Notes under the pieces: generated by a model
Seen by the model: the letters and a program-made list of their open reading frames with translations, nothing else
What the model was told of the DNA's origin: nothing
The model's database searches: none
Shown: one piece after another, positions 1 to 8,309 of the stretch
Position numbering within the stretch: position 1 is the stretch's first letter
How the letters are laid out: every line of letters begins with the position of its first letter
DNA from: UBA10365 sp041441915
GTDB taxonomy: Bacteria > Pseudomonadota > Alphaproteobacteria > Rhodobacterales > Rhodobacteraceae
Direction of reading: 5' to 3'
NCBI GenBank assembly: GCA_041441915.1
Contig: JASDRS010000001.1
Location: 55,418 to 119,417, forward strand
Length of the DNA: 64,000 nt
Made by a program: the position numbers and the translations under genes

Positions 1-34
1 CAACGAACGGGCCCTTCCAAACTGAACGTGCCAT
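1..34 (-). CDS. rpsS: 30S ribosomal protein S19, 5' end only
   Basis: The first 11 codons of a gene that runs off the left edge. Reading the minus strand from 34, the start codon is followed by MARSVWKGPFV, the usual N-terminus of bacterial S19, a small-subunit head protein. It begins 3 bp after the stop codon of rplB, the normal rplB-rpsS order of the S10 operon. Only the start is visible, so nothing can be said about the rest of the protein. Confidence 0.9.
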   Translation of the reverse strand, partial: MARSVWKGPFV

Positions 35-37
35 GGA

Positions 38-877
38 CTAGCGCCCCTTCTTACGTGCGTGACGCGTGCGGACAATCAACTTGTCCGTGGTCTTATTCGT
101 ACGGGTTTTATTACCCTTGGTCCCTTTGCCCCATGGCGTCACTGGATGACGGCCACCAGAGGTACGCCCTTCACCACCACCATGAGGGTGGTCAATCGGG
201 TTCATAGCCACACCACGCACGGTTGGGCGAATGCCCTTATGGCGCATGCGACCAGCCTTACCAAAGTTTTGGTTTGAGTTGTCAGGATTTGAAACCGCAC
301 CAACAGTGGCCAAGCACTCTTGGCGCACCATACGAAGCTCACCAGAAGACAGTCGAATTTGTGCATAGCCACCATCTCGTCCCACAAATTGAGCATAAGT
401 ACCAGCAGCGCGTGCAATTTGTCCGCCCTTGCCTGCTTTAAGCTCTACATTGTGAACGATCGTACCAATAGGCATCGCCGAAAACGGCATAGTATTTCCG
501 GGCTTAACATCTGTTTTTCTACTCGATATTACAGCGTCACCTACAGCCAACCGCTGTGGCGCAAGGATATAGGCCAATTCGCCATCTTCGTATTTCAGCA
601 AAGCAATAAATGCAGTACGGTTGGGATCATATTCGATCCGCTCTACCACAGCCGGCATATCAAATTTCGTGCGTTTGAAGTCCACAATACGGTAGAGACG
701 TTTAGCCCCCCCACCGTGGTGCCACATCGTTATTCGTCCGGTATTGTTCCGACCACCTGATTTTGTCAAACCTTCAGTCAAAGATTTAACGGGGCGGCCT
801 TTCCAAAGCTCCGAACGGTCGATCAGAACCAACCCACGTTGGCCAGGCGTAGTCGGCTTATACGACTTAAGTGCCAT
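38..877 (-). CDS. rplB: 50S ribosomal protein L2
   Basis: L2 is a primary 23S rRNA-binding protein next to the peptidyl transferase centre and helps join the subunits. The 279-residue product has the family length. It carries the conserved C-terminal stretch NPIDHPHGGGEGR, whose histidine is important for activity, followed by TSGGRHPVTPWG. The N-terminus MALKSYKPTTPGQR is typical of alphaproteobacteria. It lies between rplW (upstream in transcription) and rpsS. The 121-bp gap to rplW is unusually wide for this operon and holds a strong hairpin described separately. Confidence 0.98.
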   Translation of the reverse strand: MALKSYKPTTPGQRGLVLIDRSELWKGRPVKSLTEGLTKSGGRNNTGRITMWHHGGGAKRLYRIVDFKRTKFDMPAVVERIEYDPNRTAFIALLKYEDGELAYILAPQRLAVGDAVISSRKTDVKPGNTMPFSAMPIGTIVHNVELKAGKGGQIARAAGTYAQFVGRDGGYAQIRLSSGELRMVRQECLATVGAVSNPDNSNQNFGKAGRMRHKGIRPTVRGVAMNPIDHPHGGGEGRTSGGRHPVTPWGKGTKGNKTRTNKTTDKLIVRTRHARKKGR

Positions 878-957
878 GCTTTCTGTCTTCCGTCAGCTAG
901 GGGTTCATCGGAACCCGAGGTTAAAGGGCTCCAAAGATCCCCAATTTAAAAAATCCA

Positions 958-980
958 CGGCCCTAGACAGGCTAGGGCCG
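958..980 (-). terminator. Terminator- or attenuator-like hairpin between rplW and rplB
   Basis: A 9-bp GC-rich inverted repeat (arms 958-966 and 972-980, 5-nt loop) lies in the rplW-rplB gap. On the minus strand it is followed, after 4 nt, by a run of six T residues, the form of an intrinsic terminator. A second small hairpin (901-916, 6-bp stem, 4-nt loop) follows. Because rplB and rpsS must still be transcribed, it may be a partial terminator, a processing site or a remnant. The structure is seen; its role is inferred. Confidence 0.5.
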
Positions 981-998
981 CTTGATTCGCTGCTTCTA

Positions 999-1295
999 TC
1001 AAAGACCTGTGGAAACGTCTATGGTATTACCTTCTTCGAGAGTAACATAGGCTTTTTTCTTATCCGAGCGCACGCCGGGGCGGCCCTTAAACTTTTTTGT
1101 TTTGCCTTTTGTAATTGAGGTATTAACCGCTTTCACTTTCACGCCAAACACCGCCTCAACGGCCTCTTTGATCATTGGCTTAGTGGAATCCATCGACACT
1201 TGAAACACTACCGCATTGTTGGCCGAAGCCAACGTTGCTTTTTCAGTGATCAGTGGCTTGCGGATTACGTCATAATGTTCTGGCTTAATGCTCAT
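999..1295 (-). CDS. rplW: 50S ribosomal protein L23
   Basis: L23 sits at the polypeptide exit tunnel and is the docking site for trigger factor and SRP. The 98-residue product begins MSIKPEHYDVIRKPLITEKA, with the IRKPLITEKA motif that opens nearly all bacterial L23 proteins, and has the K/R-rich extended hairpin KGKTKKFKGRPG. Its ATG overlaps the rplD stop by 4 bp, so the two are translationally coupled. It is followed by an atypically long, structured gap before rplB. Confidence 0.97.
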   Translation of the reverse strand: MSIKPEHYDVIRKPLITEKATLASANNAVVFQVSMDSTKPMIKEAVEAVFGVKVKAVNTSITKGKTKKFKGRPGVRSDKKKAYVTLEEGNTIDVSTGL

Positions 1296-1912
1296 TTCAA
1301 ACGAGCCTCCAAAGCTTCAAGACCAGCTTTAGTGATCACAAGCTGATCGCGTTTCAAAATATCATAAACATTGGCGCCCATAGTTGGGAGAACGTCAATA
1401 TTTGAGAGATTGCGTGAAGCCAAAGCGAAATTAGCATCAACCGTAGCACCGTCAATGATCAACACACGTTTCCAGCCCAAGTCTTTAGCACATTTAGCCA
1501 AGATTGATGCTTTGGCATCAACCATATTGGCAGTGTCCAAAATCATCAACTCTCCAGCCGCAGCTTTGGCAGACAAAGCATGACGCAAGCCCAGAGCGCG
1601 GAATTTTTTAGGAAGGTCATGCGCGTGGCTGCGCGGAGTAGGTCCTTTGTAGACGCCACCGTGGCGGAATATAGACGCACCTTTAGAGCCGTGGCGTGCA
1701 CCGCCAGTGCCCTTTTGTTTGTAGATCTTGCGTGTGGAGTAAGACACATCAGATCTGCCAAGGGTTGAATGCGTGCCGGCTTGAGCTTTCGCACGCTGCC
1801 AACGCACAACGCGGTGCAAAACATCAGCCCGCGGATCAAGGCCAAACAGAGCCTCATTCAGATCGATCGATCCGGCAGTGCCGCCTTCAAGTTTGATCAC
1901 GTCAAGTTTCAT
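1292..1912 (-). CDS. rplD: 50S ribosomal protein L4
   Basis: L4 binds 23S rRNA and lines the exit tunnel. In enterobacteria it also represses the S10 operon; whether it does so here is unknown. The 206-residue product has the conserved loop with KQKGTGGARHGSKGASIFRHGG (about residues 66-87; macrolide-resistance mutations in other bacteria map here), and this sequence looks wild type. Start and stop overlap rplC and rplW by 4 bp each, so rplC-rplD-rplW form a tightly coupled cluster. Confidence 0.97.
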   Translation of the reverse strand: MKLDVIKLEGGTAGSIDLNEALFGLDPRADVLHRVVRWQRAKAQAGTHSTLGRSDVSYSTRKIYKQKGTGGARHGSKGASIFRHGGVYKGPTPRSHAHDLPKKFRALGLRHALSAKAAAGELMILDTANMVDAKASILAKCAKDLGWKRVLIIDGATVDANFALASRNLSNIDVLPTMGANVYDILKRDQLVITKAGLEALEARLK

Positions 1913-2640
1913 GCTTCACCACCTTCTGCGGGTGCTTCAACAGCGGGTACTGCTGCTGCAACCATTGCCGAGCGTATCGCTGCAGGCATAGGTAAACCAG
2001 CAGGTGCCACTTTTTTAACAGCGTCTTTTATCGTCACCCATCCGCCTTTAGATCCGGGAACCGCCCCTTTGATCATAATCAAACCACGGTCGGCATCTGT
2101 ACGGATCACTTCAAGATTTTGTGTGGTAACACGCACTGCGCCCATATGGCCCGCCATTTTCTTACCTTTGAAAACCTTACCAGGGTCTTGGCATTGGCCT
2201 GTCGACCCGTGCGAACGGTGCGAAATCGACACGCCGTGCGAAGCACGAAGACCACTAAAGTTGTGGCGCTTCATCGCACCAGCAAACCCTTTACCAATCG
2301 AAGTGCCAGCTATATCGACATATTGGCCTTCAAGGTAATGATCAGCAGTGATTTCCGCACCAATTTCAATCAAATTGTCAGGTGTAACCCTAAATTCTGA
2401 AATTTTGCGCTTCGGTGCGACATTAGCCGCAGCAAAGTGGCCGCGCATCGCAGCAGTTGTCCGTTTAGCTTTTGCCACGCCAGCACCCAATTGAACGGCC
2501 GTGTAGCCGTCTTTATCGTTGGTGCGTTGAGCCACAACTTGCAGATTGTCTAACTGAAGTACGGTCACAGGAACCTGCTCACCGCCCTCTAAGAACAGCC
2601 GGGTCATGCCCAACTTTTTTGCTATTACGCCAGAGCGCAT
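1909..2640 (-). CDS. rplC: 50S ribosomal protein L3
   Basis: L3 is an early-assembling 23S rRNA-binding protein whose internal loop reaches toward the peptidyl transferase centre. The 243-residue product starts MRSGVIAKKLGMTRLF and contains the signature HGVSISHRSHGSTGQ with QDPGKVFKGKKMAGHMG following, typical of alphaproteobacterial L3. An alanine-rich tail (about the last 35 residues) extends beyond the E. coli length, as in relatives. It lies 11 bp after rpsJ and overlaps rplD by 4 bp. Confidence 0.97.
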   Translation of the reverse strand: MRSGVIAKKLGMTRLFLEGGEQVPVTVLQLDNLQVVAQRTNDKDGYTAVQLGAGVAKAKRTTAAMRGHFAAANVAPKRKISEFRVTPDNLIEIGAEITADHYLEGQYVDIAGTSIGKGFAGAMKRHNFSGLRASHGVSISHRSHGSTGQCQDPGKVFKGKKMAGHMGAVRVTTQNLEVIRTDADRGLIMIKGAVPGSKGGWVTIKDAVKKVAPAGLPMPAAIRSAMVAAAVPAVEAPAEGGEA

Positions 2641-2651
2641 CTCATGCCCCC

Positions 2652-2960
2652 TTAAACTTTGATTTCAACATCAACACCGGCCGCAAGATCAAGCTTCATC
2701 AGCGCGTCTACGGTTTGTGGTGTTGGGTCGATGATATCGAGAAGGCGCTTGTGTGTGCGGATTTCCCACTGATCGCGCGACTTTTTGTCGATGTGGGGCC
2801 CACGCAAAACGGTAAACTTCTCAATCTTGTTAGGCAACGGAATCGGACCACGAACTTGCGCGCCGGTCCGCTTTGCAGTGTTTACAATTTCCTGTGTGCT
2901 GGAATCCAGAACACGGTAATCGAAGGCTTTCAGCCTAATACGAATGGTTTGACCTGACAT
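2652..2960 (-). CDS. rpsJ: 30S ribosomal protein S10 / NusE
   Basis: S10 is a small-subunit head protein and, as NusE, a transcription antitermination factor that pairs with NusB and contacts NusG. The 102-residue product has the family length and the conserved run IRIRLKAFDYRVLD at the N-terminus and VRGPIPLPNK in the middle. It is the first gene of the S10 group and follows tuf by 56 bp on the same strand, so the str and S10 operons are probably continuous here. Confidence 0.98.
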   Translation of the reverse strand: MSGQTIRIRLKAFDYRVLDSSTQEIVNTAKRTGAQVRGPIPLPNKIEKFTVLRGPHIDKKSRDQWEIRTHKRLLDIIDPTPQTVDALMKLDLAAGVDVEIKV

Positions 2961-3016
2961 ATTTTCGCCCTCGGGCTTGGCTTAGGCTGGAGGGTCTAGC
3001 CCCAGCCCAGTTCCGT

Positions 3017-4192
3017 TTACTTAATGATTTTAGATACGACGCCAGCACCAACAGTGCGACCACCTTCACGAATTGCGAAACGCAGCTTATCTTCCATCGC
3101 GATAGGCGCAATCAAAGTCACGTTAAACTTCAAGTTATCACCAGGCATAACCATTTCGGTGCCTTCCGGAAGCTCAACAGTGCCCGTCACGTCAGTCGTG
3201 CGGAAGTAAAATTGCGGACGGTAGTTCGCAAAAAATGGCGTGTGACGGCCACCCTCGTCTTTAGTCAGAATATAGGCTTCTGCTTCGAACTCTGTGTGTG
3301 GTTTAACTGACGCGGGTTTACAAAGCACTTGACCGCGCTCAATACCCTCACGGTCAACACCGCGTAACAGCAAGCCAACATTGTCGCCTGCCTCACCTTG
3401 GTCAAGCAATTTGCGGAACATTTCAACGCCTGTACAAACCGTTTTCTTATTATCACGGATACCCACAATTTCAACTTCTTCGCCAACCTTCACAATGCCG
3501 CGTTCAATACGACCAGTCGCAACAGTACCACGACCCGAGATCGAGAACACGTCCTCAACAGGCATCAAGAAAGGCTGGTCAACTGCACGTGCAGGTGTTG
3601 GGATATAGCTATCAACAGCTTCGATTAATGCGCGGATAGAGTTTTCGCCCATTTCTGGCGAAGTGCCGTTCATCGCATGCAAAGCCGAACCACGGATGAT
3701 TGGAATATCATCGCCTGGATAGTCGTATTTCGACAAAAGCTCACGGATTTCCATCTCAACCAGCTCAAGCAACTCTTCATCATCTACTTGATCAACTTTA
3801 TTCAGGTAAACAACCATGTAGGGAATGCCTACTTGGCGACCAAGCAAAATATGCTCGCGGGTTTGGGGCATCGGGCCGTCAGCTGCGTTCACGACCAATA
3901 TTGCGCCGTCCATTTGAGCAGCGCCCGTGATCATGTTTTTCACATAGTCAGCGTGCCCCGGGCAGTCTACGTGAGCATAGTGACGTGCTGGCGATTCATA
4001 CTCAACATGGGCGGTGGAAATTGTGATCCCACGTGCGCGCTCTTCTGGCGCACCATCAATTTGGTCATAAGCGCGAAATTCACCAAAGTATTTGGTGATC
4101 GCTGCTGTCAAAGTGGTTTTTCCGTGGTCAACGTGGCCGATTGTACCAATGTTAACGTGCGGTTTATTGCGTTCAAACTTTGCCTTTGCCAT
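3017..4192 (-). CDS. tuf: Translation elongation factor Tu
   Basis: EF-Tu delivers aminoacyl-tRNA to the ribosome as a GTP complex. The 391-residue product has the G1 motif GHVDHGKT at 19-26, DCPGH at 76-80 and NKVD at 131-134, and ends EGGRTVGAGVVSKIIK. It occupies the usual str-operon place after fusA. It is the only intact tuf in the window: the second copy expected beside tRNA-Trp is reduced to a stub (21594-21674). The upstream spacer to fusA is 80 bp and structured. Confidence 0.99.
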   Translation of the reverse strand: MAKAKFERNKPHVNIGTIGHVDHGKTTLTAAITKYFGEFRAYDQIDGAPEERARGITISTAHVEYESPARHYAHVDCPGHADYVKNMITGAAQMDGAILVVNAADGPMPQTREHILLGRQVGIPYMVVYLNKVDQVDDEELLELVEMEIRELLSKYDYPGDDIPIIRGSALHAMNGTSPEMGENSIRALIEAVDSYIPTPARAVDQPFLMPVEDVFSISGRGTVATGRIERGIVKVGEEVEIVGIRDNKKTVCTGVEMFRKLLDQGEAGDNVGLLLRGVDREGIERGQVLCKPASVKPHTEFEAEAYILTKDEGGRHTPFFANYRPQFYFRTTDVTGTVELPEGTEMVMPGDNLKFNVTLIAPIAMEDKLRFAIREGGRTVGAGVVSKIIK

Positions 4193-4216
4193 GATGGCCT
4201 CCTTATTAATTCAGCA

Positions 4217-4270
4217 GTGCGGTCATCCCGCCCAAGGGTTTGGATTGGTAGGGCGGTTCACCCGCCGCAC
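4217..4270 (-). promoter_or_regulatory. Structured fusA-tuf spacer
   Basis: Two nested GC-rich inverted repeats span most of the 80-bp gap: an outer 6-bp pair (4217-4222 with 4265-4270) and an inner 6-bp pair (4228-4233 with 4251-4256). On the minus strand this would fold just upstream of the tuf ribosome binding site (AAGGAGG near 4198-4204). It may govern mRNA processing or tuf translation; there is no T-run, so it is not an intrinsic terminator. Confidence 0.35.
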
Positions 4271-4272
4271 CT

Positions 4273-6393
4273 TTATGCATATTTCTTTTGGATTTCGTCA
4301 GAAAGGTTCTGAGGAACGGTATCATAGTGGTCGAACGTCATCGAGAAGTTTGCACGACCCGAAGACATAGAACGCAATGTATTGATGTAGCCGAACATGT
4401 TGGACAAAGGCACCATACAGCTGATTACATTCGCGTTGCCACGAGTGTCTTGGCCTTCAACCATGCCACGGCGGCTGGTCAAGTCTCCGATGATACCCCC
4501 CGTGTATTCTTGCGGGGTCACAACTTCAACCTTCATGATAGGCTCAAGCAATTTCGCACCAGCTTTTTTCAAGCCTTCACGCATCCCTGCGCGTGCCGCA
4601 ATTTCAAAAGCCAAAACCGAAGAATCAACGTCATGGTAAGCGCCGTCTAACAAAGACACTTTAAAGTCAATCACGGGAAATCCAGCCAATGGGCCAGAGT
4701 CCATAACTGATTTAATCCCCTTTTCAACACCTGGGATGTATTCCTTTGGAACATTACCACCGACGACTTTCGACGAGAAAGAATATCCTTCCCCTGGCTC
4801 AGTTGGAGAAATAACCATTTTTACGCGGGCAAATTGCCCTGTGCCACCAGATTGTTTCTTGTGTGTGTAGTCAATTTCGGCTTCGCGAGAAATCGTTTCA
4901 CGGTAAGCAACTTGTGGAGCACCAATGTTGGCCTCAACCTTAAATTCGCGACGCATACGGTCAACCAGAATGTCAAGGTGAAGCTCTCCCATCCCTTTCA
5001 TGATCGTTTGCCCTGATTCAAAATCAGTTTCCACGCGGAACGATGGATCTTCTGCAGCCAAACGTGCCAGTGCGATGCCCATTTTTTCTTGGTCAGCTTT
5101 TGTTTTTGGTTCAATCGCTATCTCAATAACTGGCTGAGGAAAAGTCATGGTTTCCAAAACAACTGGTTTTGCTGGATCACACAAAGTGTCCCCTGTAGTT
5201 GTTTCTTTCAGACCAGCCAAAGCGATAATATCACCAGCAAAAGCTTCTTCGATTTCTTCGCGGTTTATGGCATGCATCATCATCATACGACCAACGCGCT
5301 CTTTCCGCTCTTTGGTCGCATTCATCATTGCGTCACCTTTTTTCAGAACGCCCGAATAAATACGCGTGAACGTCAACGAACCAACGAATGGGTCGTTCAT
5401 AATTTTAAACGCCAAAGCCGAAAAAGGCTGTGCATCATCTGCAGAACGTTGAATGTTGCGTGTCTCTGTCTCATCGCCTGGGGCGAATCCCAAATAGGGC
5501 GGAACGTCCAAAGGCGTAGGCAAATAGTCGATTACAGCGTTCAGCAAAGGCTGTACGCCCTTATTTTTAAACGCCGAACCAGCCAAAACTGGAACAAACG
5601 ACAACGACAAGCAGCCCTTGCGGATCAATTCGCGTAACTTATCTTCGGAAGGCTCTGTACCCTCCAAGTAGGCTTCCATAGCTACGTCGTCCATTTCAAC
5701 GGCCATTTCAACCATGTGATGACGCCAATGCGCTGCGGTTTCTTTCAGGTCAGCACGGATAGATTGACGAACCCAAGATGCGCCTAAATCTTCGCCTTGA
5801 TAGGCCCACTCTTGCATGGTCACCAAATCAATGATGCCTTCGAGTTTATCTTCAGCACCAATTGGAATTTGGATAGGCATCGGGCGAGCACCGGTTCGCG
5901 ACGCAATCATGTCTACGCAATTATAAAAGTCAGCGCCTGTTTTGTCCATTTTGTTTACAAAAACAATGCGCGGAACTTTATAACGGTCTGCCTGGCGCCA
6001 AACAGTTTCAGTCTGAGGCTCAACCCCCGCATTCCCATCGAGCAACACGACCGCACCATCAAGGACAGCCAGAGAACGTTCGACTTCAATAGTGAAGTCA
6101 ACGTGGCCTGGCGTGTCGATGATGTTAAAGCGGTAACGGTCATCTTTCGCCAAGTCATTCGAATCGATAATGCGTTGCCAGAAGGTCGTTGTGGCCGCGG
6201 ATGTGATGGTAATACCGCGCTCTTGCTCTTGCTCCATCCAGTCCATCGTCGCTGCGCCATCATGCACCTCACCGATTTTATGCGATTTACCTGTGTAGTA
6301 GAGGATGCGCTCTGTAGTTGTAGTTTTACCTGCATCTATATGCGCAATGATACCAAAATTTCGGTAACGGTTTAGGGGATAATCGCGTGCCAT
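4273..6393 (-). CDS. fusA: Translation elongation factor G
   Basis: EF-G drives ribosomal translocation and, with RRF, ribosome recycling. The 706-residue product has the family length. The GTPase motifs are present: AHIDAGKT (17-24), DTPGHVDF (93-100) and NKMD further on. The C-terminal domains IV and V contain the expected conserved blocks (for example YIPGVEKGI and TSRRGMVEGQ). It lies 23 bp after rpsG and 80 bp before tuf in the standard rpsL-rpsG-fusA-tuf order. Confidence 0.99.
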   Translation of the reverse strand: MARDYPLNRYRNFGIIAHIDAGKTTTTERILYYTGKSHKIGEVHDGAATMDWMEQEQERGITITSAATTTFWQRIIDSNDLAKDDRYRFNIIDTPGHVDFTIEVERSLAVLDGAVVLLDGNAGVEPQTETVWRQADRYKVPRIVFVNKMDKTGADFYNCVDMIASRTGARPMPIQIPIGAEDKLEGIIDLVTMQEWAYQGEDLGASWVRQSIRADLKETAAHWRHHMVEMAVEMDDVAMEAYLEGTEPSEDKLRELIRKGCLSLSFVPVLAGSAFKNKGVQPLLNAVIDYLPTPLDVPPYLGFAPGDETETRNIQRSADDAQPFSALAFKIMNDPFVGSLTFTRIYSGVLKKGDAMMNATKERKERVGRMMMMHAINREEIEEAFAGDIIALAGLKETTTGDTLCDPAKPVVLETMTFPQPVIEIAIEPKTKADQEKMGIALARLAAEDPSFRVETDFESGQTIMKGMGELHLDILVDRMRREFKVEANIGAPQVAYRETISREAEIDYTHKKQSGGTGQFARVKMVISPTEPGEGYSFSSKVVGGNVPKEYIPGVEKGIKSVMDSGPLAGFPVIDFKVSLLDGAYHDVDSSVLAFEIAARAGMREGLKKAGAKLLEPIMKVEVVTPQEYTGGIIGDLTSRRGMVEGQDTRGNANVISCMVPLSNMFGYINTLRSMSSGRANFSMTFDHYDTVPQNLSDEIQKKYA

Positions 6394-6416
6394 TTGGGCT
6401 GCCTCAGTCTAAAGTG

Positions 6417-6887
6417 TTACCAACGATAATGGCTGAACGCTTTGTTCGCGTCGGCCATCTTATGAGTGTCTTCTCGCTTTTTAACAGCAGTTCCACGATT
6501 GTTCACAGCATCGGCCAATTCAGCCGCCAAACGCTCTTCCATCGTGTTCTCATTGCGTTTGCGTGCTGCGATGATCAACCAACGAATAGCCAATGCTTCG
6601 CGACGCTCATTGCGCACTTCGATCGGCACCTGATATGTAGCACCACCAACCCGACGTGAGCGCACTTCGACAGTAGGCTTCACGTTTTCCAATGCTTCGT
6701 GAAAAGCTTCGATCGGGGCGCGCTTCAAACGCGTTTCCACACGCTCTAGAGCATTGTAAACAATGCTTTCTGCGATCGACTTTTTACCATCGATCATCAG
6801 ATTGTTCATGAATTTTGTAAGCACGGTATCACCATATTTGGCGTCCGGAAGAATTTCGCGCTTTTCAGCTGCGTGACGACGGGACAT
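6417..6887 (-). CDS. rpsG: 30S ribosomal protein S7
   Basis: S7 nucleates assembly of the 30S head and contacts the E-site tRNA. The 156-residue product begins MSRRHAAEKREILPD and contains the family signature region DAKYGDTVLTKFMNNLM, with the conserved EVRSRRVGGATYQVP block in the middle. It follows rpsL by 12 bp and precedes fusA. In E. coli S7 represses part of the str operon; no obvious copy of that site was recognised here. Confidence 0.98.
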   Translation of the reverse strand: MSRRHAAEKREILPDAKYGDTVLTKFMNNLMIDGKKSIAESIVYNALERVETRLKRAPIEAFHEALENVKPTVEVRSRRVGGATYQVPIEVRNERREALAIRWLIIAARKRNENTMEERLAAELADAVNNRGTAVKKREDTHKMADANKAFSHYRW

Positions 6888-6899
6888 CTCTGCCTCTCC

Positions 6900-7271
6900 T
6901 TATTTCGGACGCTTTGCGCCGTATTTCGAACGACGCTGACGACGGTCTTTTACACCTTGGGTATCCAACACACCGCGCAAGATGTGATAACGGACACCCG
7001 GAAGGTCTTTGATACGACCGCCGCGGATCAGAACAACTGAGTGTTCTTGAAGATTGTGCTTTTCGCCAGGAATATAGCAGATCACCTCAAAGCTATTGGT
7101 CAATCGTACTTTTGCAACTTTACGCATAGCTGAGTTTGGCTTCTTTGGTGTTGTAGTATAAACTCGGGTACAAACACCACGCTTTTGCGGGCATGATTCC
7201 AAGTGTTGAGACTTGGTTCTTTTTACACGAGGCTCACGCGGTTTGCGGATGAGCTGTTGAATCGTTGGCAT
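6900..7271 (-). CDS. rpsL: 30S ribosomal protein S12
   Basis: S12 lies at the decoding centre and affects accuracy. The 123-residue product carries PKKPNSAMRK with lysine 43 and GGRIKDLPGVRYH with lysine 88 and aspartate 89. These are the residues changed in streptomycin-resistant mutants (K43, K88) and the beta-methylthiolation target (D89); all are wild type. First gene of the str group. A 276-bp region upstream holds a good promoter and a long leader. Confidence 0.98.
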   Translation of the reverse strand: MPTIQQLIRKPREPRVKRTKSQHLESCPQKRGVCTRVYTTTPKKPNSAMRKVAKVRLTNSFEVICYIPGEKHNLQEHSVVLIRGGRIKDLPGVRYHILRGVLDTQGVKDRRQRRSKYGAKRPK

Positions 7272-7506
7272 TATTCTCGCCCTTTAATTGCAACCCGTTC
7301 AAATATCGCACGTCAGCGACTTTTCCGGGGGCAGTTCTTACGCCAGGTGCCTTGTGCGTCCACAAAACACAGAAACCACACCCGTCCCCTTCGCGAGGAC
7401 GACGCGGTGGAATTTCAGAGGATCGGGGTTTTTGGCCCGGATCATGACCACTTAATTTATTAAGTCCCAATCACGAGAATACTCGCACCTTGGTATAGGT
7501 GAGGCG

Positions 7507-7535
7507 CGTATAGGGGGAGTCGCAGCTCTTGTCAA
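7507..7535 (-). promoter_or_regulatory. Predicted sigma-70 promoter and leader of the str operon
   Basis: On the minus strand a perfect -35 hexamer TTGACA (7530-7535) is separated by exactly 17 bp from TATACG (7507-7512). It points at rpsL and leaves a leader of about 230 nt (roughly 7272-7500) with no gene in it. The promoter lies just beyond the stop codon of the PAP2 gene, so the str genes can be transcribed independently of rpoC. Prediction by consensus only. Confidence 0.6.
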
Positions 7536-7547
7536 CAGCACCTAACA

Positions 7548-8309
7548 TCAAACCCAGGTTGGGTTAGCAGAAACGACAAACAGCTTTTGCAGCCCAAACG
7601 CCATACCTGCCATCAAAATATAGGCGGCCAAGACATCGGAAACAAAATGCCCACCAGCAGCCACACGCTGCAAAGCTGTTAAGGCAAGAACCAAGCCTGA
7701 AAGAACCTGTGCAAGCCGGCATTCTCCATGTGACAAGGTGTTGCGCCAAAACGGTAACAGCACCATTAGGGCAATGGCAAAGGTCATTGCACCCGCCCCT
7801 TCGCCCGACACAAAAGAGCAATTACTTGGGCATTGATCACTGATTCGATAGAACGGTGTGAATTCAGCTGTGCCCCCAAAGTCGGAAACCGTTGAAGGGC
7901 GCGCCCTGCCCCAGTACTGTTTCAAAATCCGGTCGACCAGCAAGCCAGGTCCCATCAAGTAAAGGGCCGCAACATATGTCCAAACTCTTTTGGGCGCCCC
8001 CAGCCAACCTTCGCTGCGCCCAAAGAGCGTAACTCCAAAGGCAGCAAGGGCCATCACGATGCTCAGGCGCCAAAGCGCCATCCGCATAGATTCCACCAAA
8101 GTCCAATCATCCACCCAAAAGCCAGCCCCTGGCCGATAAAAAAGGCGCGACAGGGTCAGGTCAACCTCAGGCCAAAGGCCAAAAATGACGGCAACTGCAC
8201 AGCCTAAAAACAAAACCACTTTCAACCACCAAAGTGGCCAAGCTTGAGCTGGCCAGGCCTGAGTAGGCAAGGACGCCTTTAAATTATTTTCTTCGCTAGA
8301 AACGGTCAT
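7548..8309 (-). CDS. PAP2-superfamily membrane phosphatase
   Basis: An integral membrane phosphatase of the PAP2 (phosphatidic acid phosphatase type 2) superfamily, probably acting on a lipid phosphate at the periplasmic face. The 253-residue product has several hydrophobic segments and the three motifs in order: KQYWGRARPS (KxxxxxxRP), CSFVSGEGAG in place of the usual PSGH, and RVAAGGHFVSDV (SRxxxxxHxxxD-like). The glutamate replacing the motif-2 histidine also occurs, as far as I recall, in alphaproteobacterial members such as lipid A phosphatase-like proteins. Overlaps the preceding DMT gene by 4 bp. Substrate unknown. Confidence 0.82.
   Translation of the reverse strand: MTVSSEENNLKASLPTQAWPAQAWPLWWLKVVLFLGCAVAVIFGLWPEVDLTLSRLFYRPGAGFWVDDWTLVESMRMALWRLSIVMALAAFGVTLFGRSEGWLGAPKRVWTYVAALYLMGPGLLVDRILKQYWGRARPSTVSDFGGTAEFTPFYRISDQCPSNCSFVSGEGAGAMTFAIALMVLLPFWRNTLSHGECRLAQVLSGLVLALTALQRVAAGGHFVSDVLAAYILMAGMAFGLQKLFVVSANPTWV

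Noticed and set aside
320..760. 146-codon plus-strand open frame antisense to rplB
   Set aside because: Shadow of the L2 gene; no independent support.
5089..5637. 182-codon plus-strand open frame antisense to fusA
   Set aside because: Overlaps EF-G completely, low-complexity composition and no recognisable motif.
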